This document shows positions 1 to 8,852 of a DNA stretch of 64,000 bases, in pieces (within the stretch, counting starts at the first letter, position 1; every line of letters begins with the position of its first letter). A model generated the notes under the pieces. That model worked only from the letters and a program-made list of their open reading frames with translations. It did no database searches and was not told where the DNA came from. The stretch is from Ga0077555 sp050187415 (GTDB taxonomy: Bacteria; Pseudomonadota; Alphaproteobacteria; Rhizobiales; Hyphomicrobiaceae). Both the position numbers and the translations under genes were made by a program. The stretch lies in assembly GCA_050187415.1 (NCBI GenBank), contig JBFWXN010000010.1:1-64000 (forward strand), read 5' to 3'.

Positions 1-360
1 CATGTCCTTGGGACCCGCGGCGCCGGTCTCGGCGATCAAACCGGCGACGAGGTCGCGCGTCTCGGCCTCGCCGAGCATGCTCGGCAGATACGCCTCGATG
101 ATTGCGATCTCGGCTGCCTCCTTGGCGGCGAGGTCGGAACGCTTGCCGGCATTGTACTGCTCGATCGAGTCGCGGCGCTGTTTCACCATGCGAGTAAGGA
201 CGTTGATAATGGCGGCTTCGTCGATCTCCGCCCCTTTCACGCCCGGCTCCATGTCCGCGCCCTTAATGGCCGCGATCATCAGCCTGATGACGCCGAGCCG
301 TTCCTTCTCGCCGGCACGCAGGGCGGTTTTCATATCCTCGGTCAGGCGCTGGCGCAGCAT
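1..360 (-). CDS. GatB/YqeY domain-containing protein (partial, C-terminus off the window)
   Basis: The reverse strand reads from an ATG at 360 without a stop to base 1, giving the first 120 residues of a protein usually about 150 long. The N-terminus MLRQRLTEDMKTALRAGEKE, the stretch LGVIRLMIAAIK and the motif QYNAGKRSDLAAKEAAEIAI are typical of the YqeY family. This family resembles the tRNA-binding tail domain of GatB. Its members are small cytosolic proteins thought to help tRNA-dependent amidation, but the exact role is not settled. It is divergent from carA across 178 bases that must hold both promoters. The family call is firm; the function is not. Confidence 0.88.
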   Translation of the reverse strand, partial: MLRQRLTEDMKTALRAGEKERLGVIRLMIAAIKGADMEPGVKGAEIDEAAIINVLTRMVKQRRDSIEQYNAGKRSDLAAKEAAEIAIIEAYLPSMLGEAETRDLVAGLIAETGAAGPKDM

Positions 361-538
361 ATCACGTCTCCAAACGAAGCAAGATCCACAATCTGGGGCC
401 GATCCTCTCCAGCGGCAAGCTGGCCAGCCCTGTCATGCCCACGGCGTTTGACCCTCGGCGGCCCATCGCATAGTTTCCGCGCCAAATCCGGCCGGCCGAC
501 ATGGTGCCGCCGCCACGCCTACCGACGGGAGAGACCCG

Positions 539-1756
539 ATGTCCGACCTTAAGGCAGCCCGATCCTCTGACCCATGGGCGGAGGCGCCTTCTACCGCTCG
601 CCTCGTCCTCGCCGACGGCTCGGTGATCGTCGGCGCGGGACTTGGGGCGACCGGCTCGGCCGTCGGCGAAGTGTGCTTCAACACGGCGATCACCGGCTAC
701 CAGGAGATCCTGACCGACCCCTCCTACGCGGGTCAGATCATCGTTTTCACCTTCCCGCATATCGGCAATGTCGGCACCAACACCGAGGATACGGAGACGT
801 CCAATCTTGCGTCCCGATCCGGCGTCCGCGGCGCCGTCATCCGGGCCGACGTTACCGATCCGTCGAACTGGCGGGCCCATGGTCACCTCGATGCTTGGCT
901 GAAGTCTCGCGGCATCATCGCCATCGCCGGCGTCGATACGCGCGCGCTCACGGCTTTGATCCGCGAAACGGGCATGCCCAATGGCGTCATCGCGCACGAG
1001 CCGTCGGGGACATTCGACATCGGCAAGCTCAAGGCCGAGGCGAAGGCCTGGTCCGGCCTCGTCGGCCTGGATCTGGTGCCCGAGGTGACAACCGGGCAGA
1101 TCTACACCTGGGACGAGATGCGATGGGCTTGGGGGAAAGGCTACCAGCGCCGGGAGACCGCCGAGTTGCATGTCGTCGCGATCGATTACGGTCTGAAGCG
1201 GAACATCCTGCGGTGCCTCGCTTCGGCCGGCTGCCGCGTCACTGTCGTCCCGGCGACCACCACGGCTGAGGACATCCTCGCGCGCGACCCGGACGGAATA
1301 TTCCTCTCCAACGGTCCGGGTGATCCGGCAGCGACCGGCGAATACGCCGTGCCCGAAATCAAGAAGATGGTCGACTCTGGCCTTCCGACATTCGGCATCT
1401 GCCTCGGCCACCAGATGCTTGGGCTGGCACTCGGTGCGCGCACCTCGAAAATGGCGCAGGGCCATCATGGCGCCAACCATCCGGTGAAGGATTTCACGAC
1501 CGACAAGGTCGAAATCACCTCTATGAATCATGGCTTCGCCGTGGATCGCGATACATTTCCAACCCATGTCGAGGAGACCCACGTCTCGTTGTTCGACGGT
1601 TCGAACTGCGGGCTGCGGCTCAAGGGAAAGCCGGTGTTCTCGGTACAATATCATCCCGAGGCCTCGCCCGGCCCGGAGGACAGCCATTATTTATTCACCC
1701 GGTTCGTCAACATGATGCGTGAACGCAAGGGAATGCCTCCGCTTCCCGAGAGATGA
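539..1756 (+). CDS. carA: Carbamoyl-phosphate synthase small subunit (glutaminase)
   Basis: This 405-residue protein is the glutamine-hydrolysing subunit that feeds ammonia to CarB for carbamoyl phosphate, used in pyrimidine and arginine synthesis. The N-terminal CPSase small-subunit domain (about 20-155, with CFNTAITGYQEILTDPSYAG) is followed by a class I glutamine amidotransferase domain. Its nucleophile is Cys288 in FGICLGHQMLG, and His372 and Glu374 lie in QYHPEASPGP, so the triad is complete. Length matches the family. carB does not follow directly; a ChaN-like gene begins about 50 bases after the stop. The assignment is secure. Confidence 0.97.
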   Translation: MSDLKAARSSDPWAEAPSTARLVLADGSVIVGAGLGATGSAVGEVCFNTAITGYQEILTDPSYAGQIIVFTFPHIGNVGTNTEDTETSNLASRSGVRGAVIRADVTDPSNWRAHGHLDAWLKSRGIIAIAGVDTRALTALIRETGMPNGVIAHEPSGTFDIGKLKAEAKAWSGLVGLDLVPEVTTGQIYTWDEMRWAWGKGYQRRETAELHVVAIDYGLKRNILRCLASAGCRVTVVPATTTAEDILARDPDGIFLSNGPGDPAATGEYAVPEIKKMVDSGLPTFGICLGHQMLGLALGARTSKMAQGHHGANHPVKDFTTDKVEITSMNHGFAVDRDTFPTHVEETHVSLFDGSNCGLRLKGKPVFSVQYHPEASPGPEDSHYLFTRFVNMMRERKGMPPLPER

Positions 1757-1806
1757 GCGATCAATCGCGCATCGGCAAGACGGCACGGCATTCATTGGGG
1801 AGCCGC

Positions 1807-2907
1807 ATGGCCTGTAGGACGACGCGCCGGCTTCTATTCGGCCTCGCGACAGCCGCGATGACCCTCGTCGCCGCCACGACCCGCGCCGAGACGGTGAGCG
1901 ACGTCTGCCGCCTAAGCCCGCATCAGACGAACGGCCCGGCGTCATCAGCCCCCGACATTTGCGCCACGATCGACGTGGCGGCAGCCAACGGCACGCCCCG
2001 CATTGTCGATGTCGCCCGCGCCGTCGACGAGCTGGCGAATGCGGCCGATCAATCCGATTTCGTGCTGTTGGGTGAAATCCACGACAACCCTTCGCACCAT
2101 CGTATCCGGAGCCAGATCCTTCTCGCGATGGCCGCACTCCGGGCCAAGGCGAAGCGCGGCCCCCCGGCGCTCGTTCTCGAGCACATCCGCGCGGACCAGG
2201 CGTTGGCGGTCGCCGGCTTTCGGGCCGTGGATCGCGTCAGCCGACGCGCCACGGCCGAGTTCTTCAGCGCCGTCGACTGGAAGAGATCGGGGTGGCCGGA
2301 TGAAGGCATGTTCCGCCCATTGATCGACGCCGCGCTCGATGCCGAGTGGCCGATCCTGCACGGCAATCTCGCACGCGAGGCGGTCCGCTCGGTCGCGAAG
2401 CGCGGTGTCTCCGCCGTCGATCCCGAGGAAGGGCAGCGCCTGGGTCTCGAAACTCATTTGCCGGACGCAGCGCAGAGCGGACTGCTCGATGAGCTTGTCG
2501 CGTCTCACTGCGGCCTCATGCCCAGAACGTCCTTGGCGACGATGGCAGATGCCCAGCGCTACCGGGACGCCTACATGGCGAGCCGGCTCGTCGATGCCGC
2601 CAATACCCATCATGGCGCCGTGCTTCTCGCGGGTAACGGGCACGTGAGATCGGACCGGGGTGTGCCGTGGCATCTCAATCGATTGGCCCCGGGCAAGCGC
2701 ACGCTGGTGGTGATCTTCGCGCAGGCAGCATCCGACCACGCCGACGCACTCGCCTACGTTGAGCGCGGCCCCAACGGGAGCCCTCTCGCCGATTATGTCG
2801 TGGTCACCCCCCGCGTCGAGCGACCCGATCCATGCCTCGCCATGAAGAGGCGCTTATCCACTCCCCCCAAGCCCGACGTGCGACCGGGCGCACCGAAAAA
2901 GCATTAG
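1807..2907 (+). CDS. ChaN-like (haem-binding uptake family) exported protein
   Basis: The protein has a signal peptide (MACRTTRRLLFGLATAAMTL, then cleavage near TTRAE) and the family motif LLGEIHDNPSHHRIRS at about residue 87. A late GNGHVRSDRGVPWHL block also fits the ChaN/PF04187 family of periplasmic or lipid-anchored haem-binding proteins. No lipobox cysteine is clear. I chose the ATG at 1807 because GGGGAG lies just upstream and the signal peptide begins there. An in-frame ATG at 1753 overlaps the carA stop and is the alternative start (384 residues). The tail is rich in Pro and Lys. Haem binding is inferred from the family only. Confidence 0.82.
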   Translation: MACRTTRRLLFGLATAAMTLVAATTRAETVSDVCRLSPHQTNGPASSAPDICATIDVAAANGTPRIVDVARAVDELANAADQSDFVLLGEIHDNPSHHRIRSQILLAMAALRAKAKRGPPALVLEHIRADQALAVAGFRAVDRVSRRATAEFFSAVDWKRSGWPDEGMFRPLIDAALDAEWPILHGNLAREAVRSVAKRGVSAVDPEEGQRLGLETHLPDAAQSGLLDELVASHCGLMPRTSLATMADAQRYRDAYMASRLVDAANTHHGAVLLAGNGHVRSDRGVPWHLNRLAPGKRTLVVIFAQAASDHADALAYVERGPNGSPLADYVVVTPRVERPDPCLAMKRRLSTPPKPDVRPGAPKKH

Positions 2908-3101
2908 CCTTGCTATGTCGGCCTCGCGCGATGGACGGCCTCTTTGGGCGGTAACCGCGAACCGTCGTTGACGGGACCCCAAGGCTCTGCGCGAGATGCC
3001 TCGACGACAGAACCACAGTCCTCCACCCTGGCGCTCCCCGGTGACGAGGTCACTGCCTCCGAAGCCGACCGAGCATCAGCCATGCCACAGACGAGATTTC
3101 C

Positions 3102-3929
3102 ATGATTGCGATGGACTGGCCGGCGCTGGCACTGACAGCGGTGGCGCTGGCGGCGGCCGGGTTCATTTCTGGCTTTCTAGCGGGACTGCTCGGCATTGGT
3201 GGCGGCGCGGTGGTGGTGATCACGCTCTACGAGGCGTTTCGCTGGATGGGTGTCGACGAGGCCATCCGGATACACCTCGCTACCGGAACGGCGCTGGCCA
3301 TTATCGCGCCGACAACTTTGCGCTCCTTCCTCGCCCATCGAGCCCGCGGCATCGCGGACCTCGGCTTCGTCAAGCGCATGGCACTGCCGGTCTTCGTCGG
3401 CGTTGCGCTCGGCTCGCTCATCGCCCGCAATTCCGGCGGTGACGTCCTCAAGTGGGTCTGGGTGGTGATGGGCTCGTTCCTGGCGCTGCGCATGTTTCTC
3501 GGCCGCGACGACTGGCGGCTCGGCAGCAACATCCCGCAGAGCCTGGCCGTCGAAGCCTTTGGCGTAGCCATCGGCACGATTTCGACACTGATGAGCATCG
3601 GCGGCGGAGCCTACGTGGTCATTCTGATGACCCTTTACGGACGCAGCCTGCATCAGGCGGTTGCTACATCGTCGGGGTTCGGGCCGCTGATCGCGATCCC
3701 TGGGATGGTGGGCTTTATGTGGGCCGGTTGGGGCGTCACCGGTACGCCGCCGGGCACAATCGGTTATGTCAGCCTGATCGGTGCAGCGCTCGCCATCCCG
3801 ACCGGTCTCCTCGCAGCTCCGCTCGGGGCAAGGGTTTCGCACAGCCTCTCCAAGCGCGGCCTCGAACTCGCCTTCGGCATCTTCATGACGCTGGTCGTGA
3901 TACGGTTCCTGGCCAGCATTTTTCTCTGA
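3102..3929 (+). CDS. TauE/SafE family membrane exporter (sulfite/anion permease type)
   Basis: A 275-residue polytopic membrane protein with about eight hydrophobic segments. The glycine-rich repeats SGFLAGLLGIGGGAVVVITL near the N-terminus and TISTLMSIGGGAYVVILM in the second half are the paired signature of TauE/SafE (PF01925). Members export sulfite, sulfoacetate or related organic anions; the substrate here cannot be read from sequence. It lies 194 bases after the ChaN-like gene and 68 bases before an enoyl-CoA hydratase-like gene on the same strand, so it may share a transcript with the latter. An in-frame ATG at 3111 is a possible alternative start. Confidence 0.9.
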   Translation: MIAMDWPALALTAVALAAAGFISGFLAGLLGIGGGAVVVITLYEAFRWMGVDEAIRIHLATGTALAIIAPTTLRSFLAHRARGIADLGFVKRMALPVFVGVALGSLIARNSGGDVLKWVWVVMGSFLALRMFLGRDDWRLGSNIPQSLAVEAFGVAIGTISTLMSIGGGAYVVILMTLYGRSLHQAVATSSGFGPLIAIPGMVGFMWAGWGVTGTPPGTIGYVSLIGAALAIPTGLLAAPLGARVSHSLSKRGLELAFGIFMTLVVIRFLASIFL

Positions 3930-3997
3930 GCCGTGACGTTCCCCACGCGCGGGAGCGATACCCCTTGGCCGAATACACCGCAGAACGGAACACTGTC

Positions 3998-4804
3998 ATG
4001 CCTGACCCGATCGCACTTTCACCGACCGACATCCGTATCGATCGCAGCAATGCCGACCTGGCCGTCGTCGTCATCGACCGAGCGAAACGGCGCAATGCGA
4101 TGACTCGCGCCATGTGGCAGGAGTTGCACCGCGTCTTCGACGAACTCGGCCAATCGCCGGACGTCCGCGCCATCATCCTGACGGGCGCAGGAGGCGCCTT
4201 CTGCGCCGGTGCCGACATCGCCGAGTTTCCGGCCGTCCGGGCGACGGTCGAGGACGGACGGGCCTACGAGGCTGCCGTCGACCAGTTGCATCTCGCCATC
4301 GCCGCGTCCCCGAAGCCGACCGTTGCGGCCATCTCGGGCCCCTGCTTCGGCGGCGGCGTGGCGCTCGCCCTCTCCTGCGATTTCCGGGTCGCTGACGCGA
4401 CGGCCTATTTTGCGATCCCTGCGGCCCGCCTATCGAACGTCTATGGCGTCGTCGAAACGCGCGTTCTTTTCGATGCAGTCGGCCTGGCGACCGCGAAGGA
4501 GGTGCTGTTCACCGGCCGGCGCTACGATGCGAGCGAGGCATACCGCGTCGGCCTCGCAACCCATCTCGCGTCGTCCGGCACGGCGCTCGACGCGGCCGTC
4601 GACTTTGCCAAGGCAATGAGGACGTCGGCGCCACTCACCATCACCGGCGCCAAGGTCGTACTCGATGCCATTTCGCGCAACATGGTCGACCAGCGCCACG
4701 CTGCGATCCACGAGGTGATGGACGCCGCCATCTCGAGCGAGGACTACAAGGAAGGCGTGGCGGCCTTTGCTGCGAAGCGGGACCCCGTCTTCAAGGGACG
4801 ATGA
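3998..4804 (+). CDS. Enoyl-CoA hydratase/isomerase family protein lacking both usual catalytic glutamates
   Basis: This 268-residue crotonase-fold protein has the first oxyanion-hole block LTGAGGAFCAGADIAEF (about 62-78) and the second, GPCFGGGVALALSCDFRVAD (about 114-133). In true hydratases the second block reads GGGCELAMxCD and a later one PEIxLG. Here both glutamate positions are occupied by alanine (GGGVALALSCD; IPAARLS). So the fold is secure but water addition to enoyl-CoA is doubtful; another crotonase reaction, such as isomerase, decarboxylase or thioester hydrolase, is more likely. The start is the ATG at 3998; the reading frame is open far upstream but that part overlaps the exporter gene. 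Confidence 0.85.
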   Translation: MPDPIALSPTDIRIDRSNADLAVVVIDRAKRRNAMTRAMWQELHRVFDELGQSPDVRAIILTGAGGAFCAGADIAEFPAVRATVEDGRAYEAAVDQLHLAIAASPKPTVAAISGPCFGGGVALALSCDFRVADATAYFAIPAARLSNVYGVVETRVLFDAVGLATAKEVLFTGRRYDASEAYRVGLATHLASSGTALDAAVDFAKAMRTSAPLTITGAKVVLDAISRNMVDQRHAAIHEVMDAAISSEDYKEGVAAFAAKRDPVFKGR

Positions 4805-5005
4805 CGTCCGCGCCCGCAGTGCTTCTCACGTGACGTTGGTCCGCGCCCATTTTGCAGACCAACGCTTTTCCACAGTTTCTCCGCTCCAGCAGACCGGCCG
4901 AGCAGTCGTCGAGTGCATTCACTTCGTCGACGTTGCCCTCGCGCTACAGCAATTCACCAGCGAGTCGTGCTGATTCGTTGCCGGGACGAGTAGCGGAGTG
5001 AAGGC

Positions 5006-5332
5006 ATGGTTGCGTTGAACTGGCTGAACAGCTTGCGCGGTCGCCCGCCAGCAACACCGATGATGGATGGGGCGCTGGTTCTGGATCGCCTCGAGGTCCG
5101 GCTCGGCACGCCGTTGCGGGGCGATGCGAGGATCATCATCGCCGGCCAGCTCGAAATTGCCGTTGCGCGGATCCTGTCCTCGCAATCGCTCACGACCGTT
5201 GCGCTGATTGCCCAACGCGAAGGTGAACGGATCGCGTCGTTGCTGCCTCGCCAGTTTGCGGCAGCACTCCTCCCGATTCTTGCCGATGAGCTGATCAAAA
5301 GTCACCCAGTCACGTCCGCGCGGCGACATTGA
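5006..5332 (+). CDS. Hypothetical protein, 108 residues
   Basis: I do not recognise the family. The product is a soluble-looking mixed alpha/beta protein without a signal peptide or clear membrane segment. It begins MVALNWLNSLRGRPPATP and has a hydrophobic centre around ARIIIAGQLEIAVARIL. A longer reverse-strand ORF (4919-5632) covers the same bases but runs through the next small gene and looks like a shadow. The ribosome-binding site is weak (AGTGAAGG before the ATG). It starts a run of three small orphan genes on the plus strand. Whether it is translated is uncertain. Confidence 0.45.
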   Translation: MVALNWLNSLRGRPPATPMMDGALVLDRLEVRLGTPLRGDARIIIAGQLEIAVARILSSQSLTTVALIAQREGERIASLLPRQFAAALLPILADELIKSHPVTSARRH

Positions 5333-5437
5333 GCCTGCCCCGCCCACCTTGGCGTGCCGCAAGGATCGATTCAGGCGACCGAGGTCCAAAGCCGGTGTAA
5401 TCTCTCCCAGCGTCCAGTGTCGCGAGGAGATTGAACG

Positions 5438-5662
5438 ATGGCTTTCGAACGCCTCAAGACGGAAATCGGCATTTTGCTCACGGAAATGCAGAACGAGCCC
5501 AAGGACCGGCACGAACTCGCCTTGCTGATCCACGCCAAGTTGCAGGAGCTGAAGGCATTTGGTCTGCCACTGCCCGACGATTTGGTCGCTCTCGACGAGG
5601 CTCTCCGTCAGGAGGAAACCTTGTCGCAACACAACTTGGCGTCGCGCGTTGCTCGCGACTGA
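5438..5662 (+). CDS. Small hypothetical protein, 74 residues, helical
   Basis: A short, charged, largely helical protein (MAFERLKTEIGILLTEMQNE at the start, ending in LASRVARD). The ATG is preceded by GAGGAG at good spacing, which makes translation likely. It has no signal peptide or membrane segment and no motif that I recognise. It sits between two other small orphan genes, all on the plus strand. The acidic and amide-rich composition suggests a soluble cytosolic protein. No function is proposed. Confidence 0.6.
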   Translation: MAFERLKTEIGILLTEMQNEPKDRHELALLIHAKLQELKAFGLPLPDDLVALDEALRQEETLSQHNLASRVARD

Positions 5663-5999
5663 GCGCCGGTGGCGCCAATGCCGTCAGGGTCGACCGGGCC
5701 GTCGCAAGCTCCGGCTCTTCGGCCGGATCACCGAGGTGCAACCGCACGTTAACATTACGCCCCGTGTAGCGACCACGGCCACCGTGCGGCCCGAAAATCG
5801 GCACTGCCAGCCGAGGCGTGACGCTCCGATACCGAATTTTCAGCATTCGCCAGAGTTTGGAGCAAAAAACTTGTGAGGCAAAAGATGCTTGTGAGACAAG
5901 GCCTCGTCTAGCAGGCGCGACACCAAGAAGAGCGCCGATTGGTCGAAACGGAGCCTTTTCAACTGCTTCCCACGCGGAATTGCCGTCAGGAGACCGTGA
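5663..5999. other. Intergenic stretch without a recognised gene
   Basis: This 337-base stretch separates two small orphan genes. Short ORFs on both strands overlap one another and none has a family signature or good codon pattern. It ends in CAGGAG, which is the ribosome-binding site of the gene at 6000. I see no tRNA, no hairpin followed by a T-run and no repeat. It may hold the promoter of that gene. Confidence 0.5.
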
Positions 6000-6278
6000 A
6001 TGGATTTCGAAGCCGAGCTGAAGCACCTGAAGCGGCGCATGGACGATCTCGAAGGGATCGTAAATGCGGTCGCGGTGCAGTTCCGCGCCATTCATCCCGA
6101 GCTTGCAGCCTTAAAGGCTGAGACGTCTCGGCGGTTCGACGCGGCGGACGACGCGATCGCTCGCATCGCCAACCGCCTCGACAGCGTCAACACCCAGATC
6201 TGGAGCCTGCGAGACGACTTGCCGATTCTGCTGCGTCAGGCGATGCAAGCGCGGTCGTCTAATGGGCCGCGCGAATAG
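6000..6278 (+). CDS. Small coiled-coil hypothetical protein, 92 residues
   Basis: The protein is strongly heptad-like from residue 1 to about 75 (LKHLKRRMDDLEGIVNAVAV, then further charged helices with RIANRLDSVNTQIWSLRDDL), so it is probably a coiled coil. AGGAG lies eight bases before the ATG. It has no signal peptide and no membrane segment. It is 88 bases upstream of a lytic-transglycosylase-like gene on the same strand, but nothing proves a shared operon. The specific family is not known to me. Confidence 0.6.
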   Translation: MDFEAELKHLKRRMDDLEGIVNAVAVQFRAIHPELAALKAETSRRFDAADDAIARIANRLDSVNTQIWSLRDDLPILLRQAMQARSSNGPRE

Positions 6279-6366
6279 CAGTTTCTGAATTAGCACTTCC
6301 ATACGGCCATTGCGGCGCTTAAATCCTTGAGGTGTCGAACCAATCAAGCCAAAGGGGGTGCGCCTC

Positions 6367-7275
6367 GTGATCCGGTTGCACGCGCCTCGTTCGCCATTCT
6401 GCCTACCGAAGCGATGGCGGGAGGCTCCATGGGTCCGCCGATTGTCCGTGCTTCCGGTCGTGGCGCTGACGTCTCTCCTTTGGCCTTGCCCCGCGAGTCT
6501 GGCCGCAGAGGCCGCAGCCCCGGCACCCGAGGCGGAGAAAGGCTCAGAAAATGTTAAGCCGGGCGGCTCGACTCAGGCAGGGGGCGGTCAAAAGGGAGTA
6601 AGTTCAACCGCTGACGCGGTCGCCGATACGGCTGCCATGGCTCTCTTTCTCGACCGGCTGATGTTGGCTGAATCCGGCGGGCGCGACACTGCCCGCAACC
6701 CGAGATCGACGGCCGTCGGGCCGTTTCAGTTTATCGAGAGCACATTTCTAAGCATCGTGCGACGCCACTTTCCGGCCGAGACCGACGCGCTGTCGCCGTC
6801 CGAAGTGCTGAAATTACGGACCAACCGGGCCTTCGCGCGACGAGCCGCGGAAGCGTTCACGCGCGACAACGCCGCCCTGCTCGCATCCGAAGGCTTTGAT
6901 GCTTCCTTCGCGAACCTGAGGCTCGCCCATCTCGTCGGCCCAGGCGGCGCAGCTCGCGTTCTCAAGGCACCGGCCGAGACACCTGCCGCGACGGTGCTCG
7001 GCCGACAGGTTGCCCGCACAAATCCCTTTCTCGTCCGGATGACCAACGGCGATCTCATTCGATGGTCGGCAAAAAACCTCGCGGCCTCGGCATTGGCCAA
7101 TGCCAAGATCGCAGCGGATCCGAGCCGCGTGTCCGGATGGGGCAACACGCCGCCGAAACCCGCGATCCGCGTGCGATGCAATCGTGCTCTGGCAAGTTGC
7201 CGTCGTTGGATCAAGCTCGCGGAGGACCGGCTGGCGCGCAAGCAGCGGCTGGCGGGCACGAAGCGCGATCGCTAG
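6367..7275 (+). CDS. Secreted lysozyme-fold / lytic-transglycosylase-like protein
   Basis: After a long signal sequence (hydrophobic VLPVVALTSLLWPCPASLAA) and a low-complexity linker comes a transglycosylase SLT-like core. The blocks LMLAESGGRDTARNPRSTAV and GPFQFIESTF carry the expected catalytic glutamate (about residue 102) and the GPFQFI motif. Such enzymes cut peptidoglycan glycan strands in the periplasm. The C-terminal part is basic and unassigned. I chose the GTG at 6367 because AAGGGG lies about nine bases before it; the GTG at 6358 is too close. It is 104 bases upstream of an EipA-like envelope gene, which fits a role in cell-wall maintenance. Confidence 0.8.
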   Translation: MIRLHAPRSPFCLPKRWREAPWVRRLSVLPVVALTSLLWPCPASLAAEAAAPAPEAEKGSENVKPGGSTQAGGGQKGVSSTADAVADTAAMALFLDRLMLAESGGRDTARNPRSTAVGPFQFIESTFLSIVRRHFPAETDALSPSEVLKLRTNRAFARRAAEAFTRDNAALLASEGFDASFANLRLAHLVGPGGAARVLKAPAETPAATVLGRQVARTNPFLVRMTNGDLIRWSAKNLAASALANAKIAADPSRVSGWGNTPPKPAIRVRCNRALASCRRWIKLAEDRLARKQRLAGTKRDR

Positions 7276-7379
7276 CGAAGCATCGGTTCAAGTCCCTGTA
7301 CCTCCTGTCATTTGACGGCTCGACGCAATGTCGCTACCCAGGTGCCACGCCCTGTTTCGGGGACAGCCGGGGGTACAAC

Positions 7380-8801
7380 ATGCCGAGATCGCTGCTTCGC
7401 CTCACGCTCGCGATCGTCCTAGCGACACCACTTGCGACAGACCCGAGTGCCGCCGATACGTGCACGCGCGATACGCTGCGGCGCGTCGTCGACGAAGCCG
7501 GAGCGAGGCTTCGCGTGATCACCGCCGAGACCCAGCCGCGCATCATGGCCGCCTTGCGTCGCCTCAAAGAAAAGCCCGAATGGCAAGGACCCGAGGGCGA
7601 CGAAAAGGCGGCGGCGCTCATGTCGGACGAGCGCACCTCCGAGCTTGATACGAAGGCGGCAACGCTTCTCGCATTGATTGACGAGTTGAGCGAGACGAGC
7701 AGCACCGGTTCGCCCGATTGCTCGCGTCTCGCCGAACTCGAGGCCGCCGCGCTGGAGCTGCAAGCCACCGTCAAGGCAAAGGCCAAACATATCCTGGACC
7801 GGCTCGAGCGCGAGACCGGAGGCACCAGCGGTCCGAAAACGGCCGACGCCTCGCCGCGATCGCAGCCAACCCCACCACGTCCCGGGGCGAGCCCGCAACC
7901 CTCCCCTCCTCCGCCGCGCGAGGCATCGCGGGGCGAACCTCTCAGGTCGAAGGACGTTCCGGGAGCCGGCGCAGAACCGCAGGCCCCTCTGCGGCGGGCC
8001 GAGGACGGCACCGCACCGTCGTCGGCGCTGCCCTCGTCCTCCCGCCGCGCCGACGCGGCACCTCCACCGAAGACTTTCGCGCCATCATCGCCGGGCGCCA
8101 GGCCATCGCCCCATCCGTTGCCGCCGCAGCCCACTCCTGCCGTCAAGCCGGCGCCTCAAGCGCACTCCGGCTGGAGCACAGAATCGAGCGAGCGGACGCA
8201 GCTCCCGCCACCATCGATCTCGTCCGCGCCGTTGCCGCCCGCTGCTCCGTCCGAGCCCGGCCCGAGGCCGCAGGGGCCGGCGATGGGTGGCCCCCCGCCC
8301 GCTCCGCACGAGGTTTCGGAGAGTTTCACGCGCGATGAGATCCGAGAAGCGACGCGCGGCTTCTTCGGGACGATCTCGGGCGGACTCGCCAACGTCATGG
8401 AGCACGCGTTCTCGACGCTCGGGCGCCCGACCGGATATGTTCTCGGCAGCGAGGGCGGCGGCGCGTTCATCGCCGGGCTGCGCTACGGCAAGGGCACCCT
8501 GTTCCTCCGCGACGGCAGCAAGCGGCTCGTCTACTGGCACGGCCCCTCGATCGGCTACGACTTCGGTGCGTCGGGATCGAAGACGCTATTTCTCGTCTAT
8601 AACCTCAAGAATGATATAGATATTTTCACCGGCTTCTCGGGCGTCGACGGCTCGGCCTATCTCGTTGGCGGCGTGGGCATGACAGTGCTGACCGACGGCA
8701 AGGTGATCATGGCCCCGATCCGCTCCGGTCTAGGCGTGCGTCTCGGCGCCAACGTCGGCTACATTCGATTCACCGCGCGCCCGACATGGAACCCGTTCTG
8801 A
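7380..8801 (+). CDS. EipA/DUF1134-domain periplasmic protein with a long N-terminal extension
   Basis: The last 160 or so residues (about 315-473: IREATRGFFGTISGGLANVM, RPTGYVLGSEGGGAF, then KRLVYWHGPSIGYDFGASGS) match DUF1134, the domain of Brucella envelope-integrity protein A. This is a periplasmic protein needed for envelope stability. Here the protein has 473 residues. A signal peptide (1-25) precedes a charged helical region (about 28-147) and a roughly 160-residue Pro/Ser/Ala-rich linker. Ordinary EipA is about half this length. The start is the ATG at 7380; the frame is open further upstream but without a signal sequence. It is convergent with the receptor-channel gene. Confidence 0.85.
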   Translation: MPRSLLRLTLAIVLATPLATDPSAADTCTRDTLRRVVDEAGARLRVITAETQPRIMAALRRLKEKPEWQGPEGDEKAAALMSDERTSELDTKAATLLALIDELSETSSTGSPDCSRLAELEAAALELQATVKAKAKHILDRLERETGGTSGPKTADASPRSQPTPPRPGASPQPSPPPPREASRGEPLRSKDVPGAGAEPQAPLRRAEDGTAPSSALPSSSRRADAAPPPKTFAPSSPGARPSPHPLPPQPTPAVKPAPQAHSGWSTESSERTQLPPPSISSAPLPPAAPSEPGPRPQGPAMGGPPPAPHEVSESFTRDEIREATRGFFGTISGGLANVMEHAFSTLGRPTGYVLGSEGGGAFIAGLRYGKGTLFLRDGSKRLVYWHGPSIGYDFGASGSKTLFLVYNLKNDIDIFTGFSGVDGSAYLVGGVGMTVLTDGKVIMAPIRSGLGVRLGANVGYIRFTARPTWNPF

Positions 8802-8852
8802 GCAGTCTCCAAGGCCCCGCAGGCGATAGCCCGCTGGCCAGCAAGGGTCGCA

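Noticed and set aside
7279..7300. T-loop-like GGTTCAAGTCC
   Set aside because: It lies just after a gene end, the flanking stem does not pair, and no other tRNA element is present.
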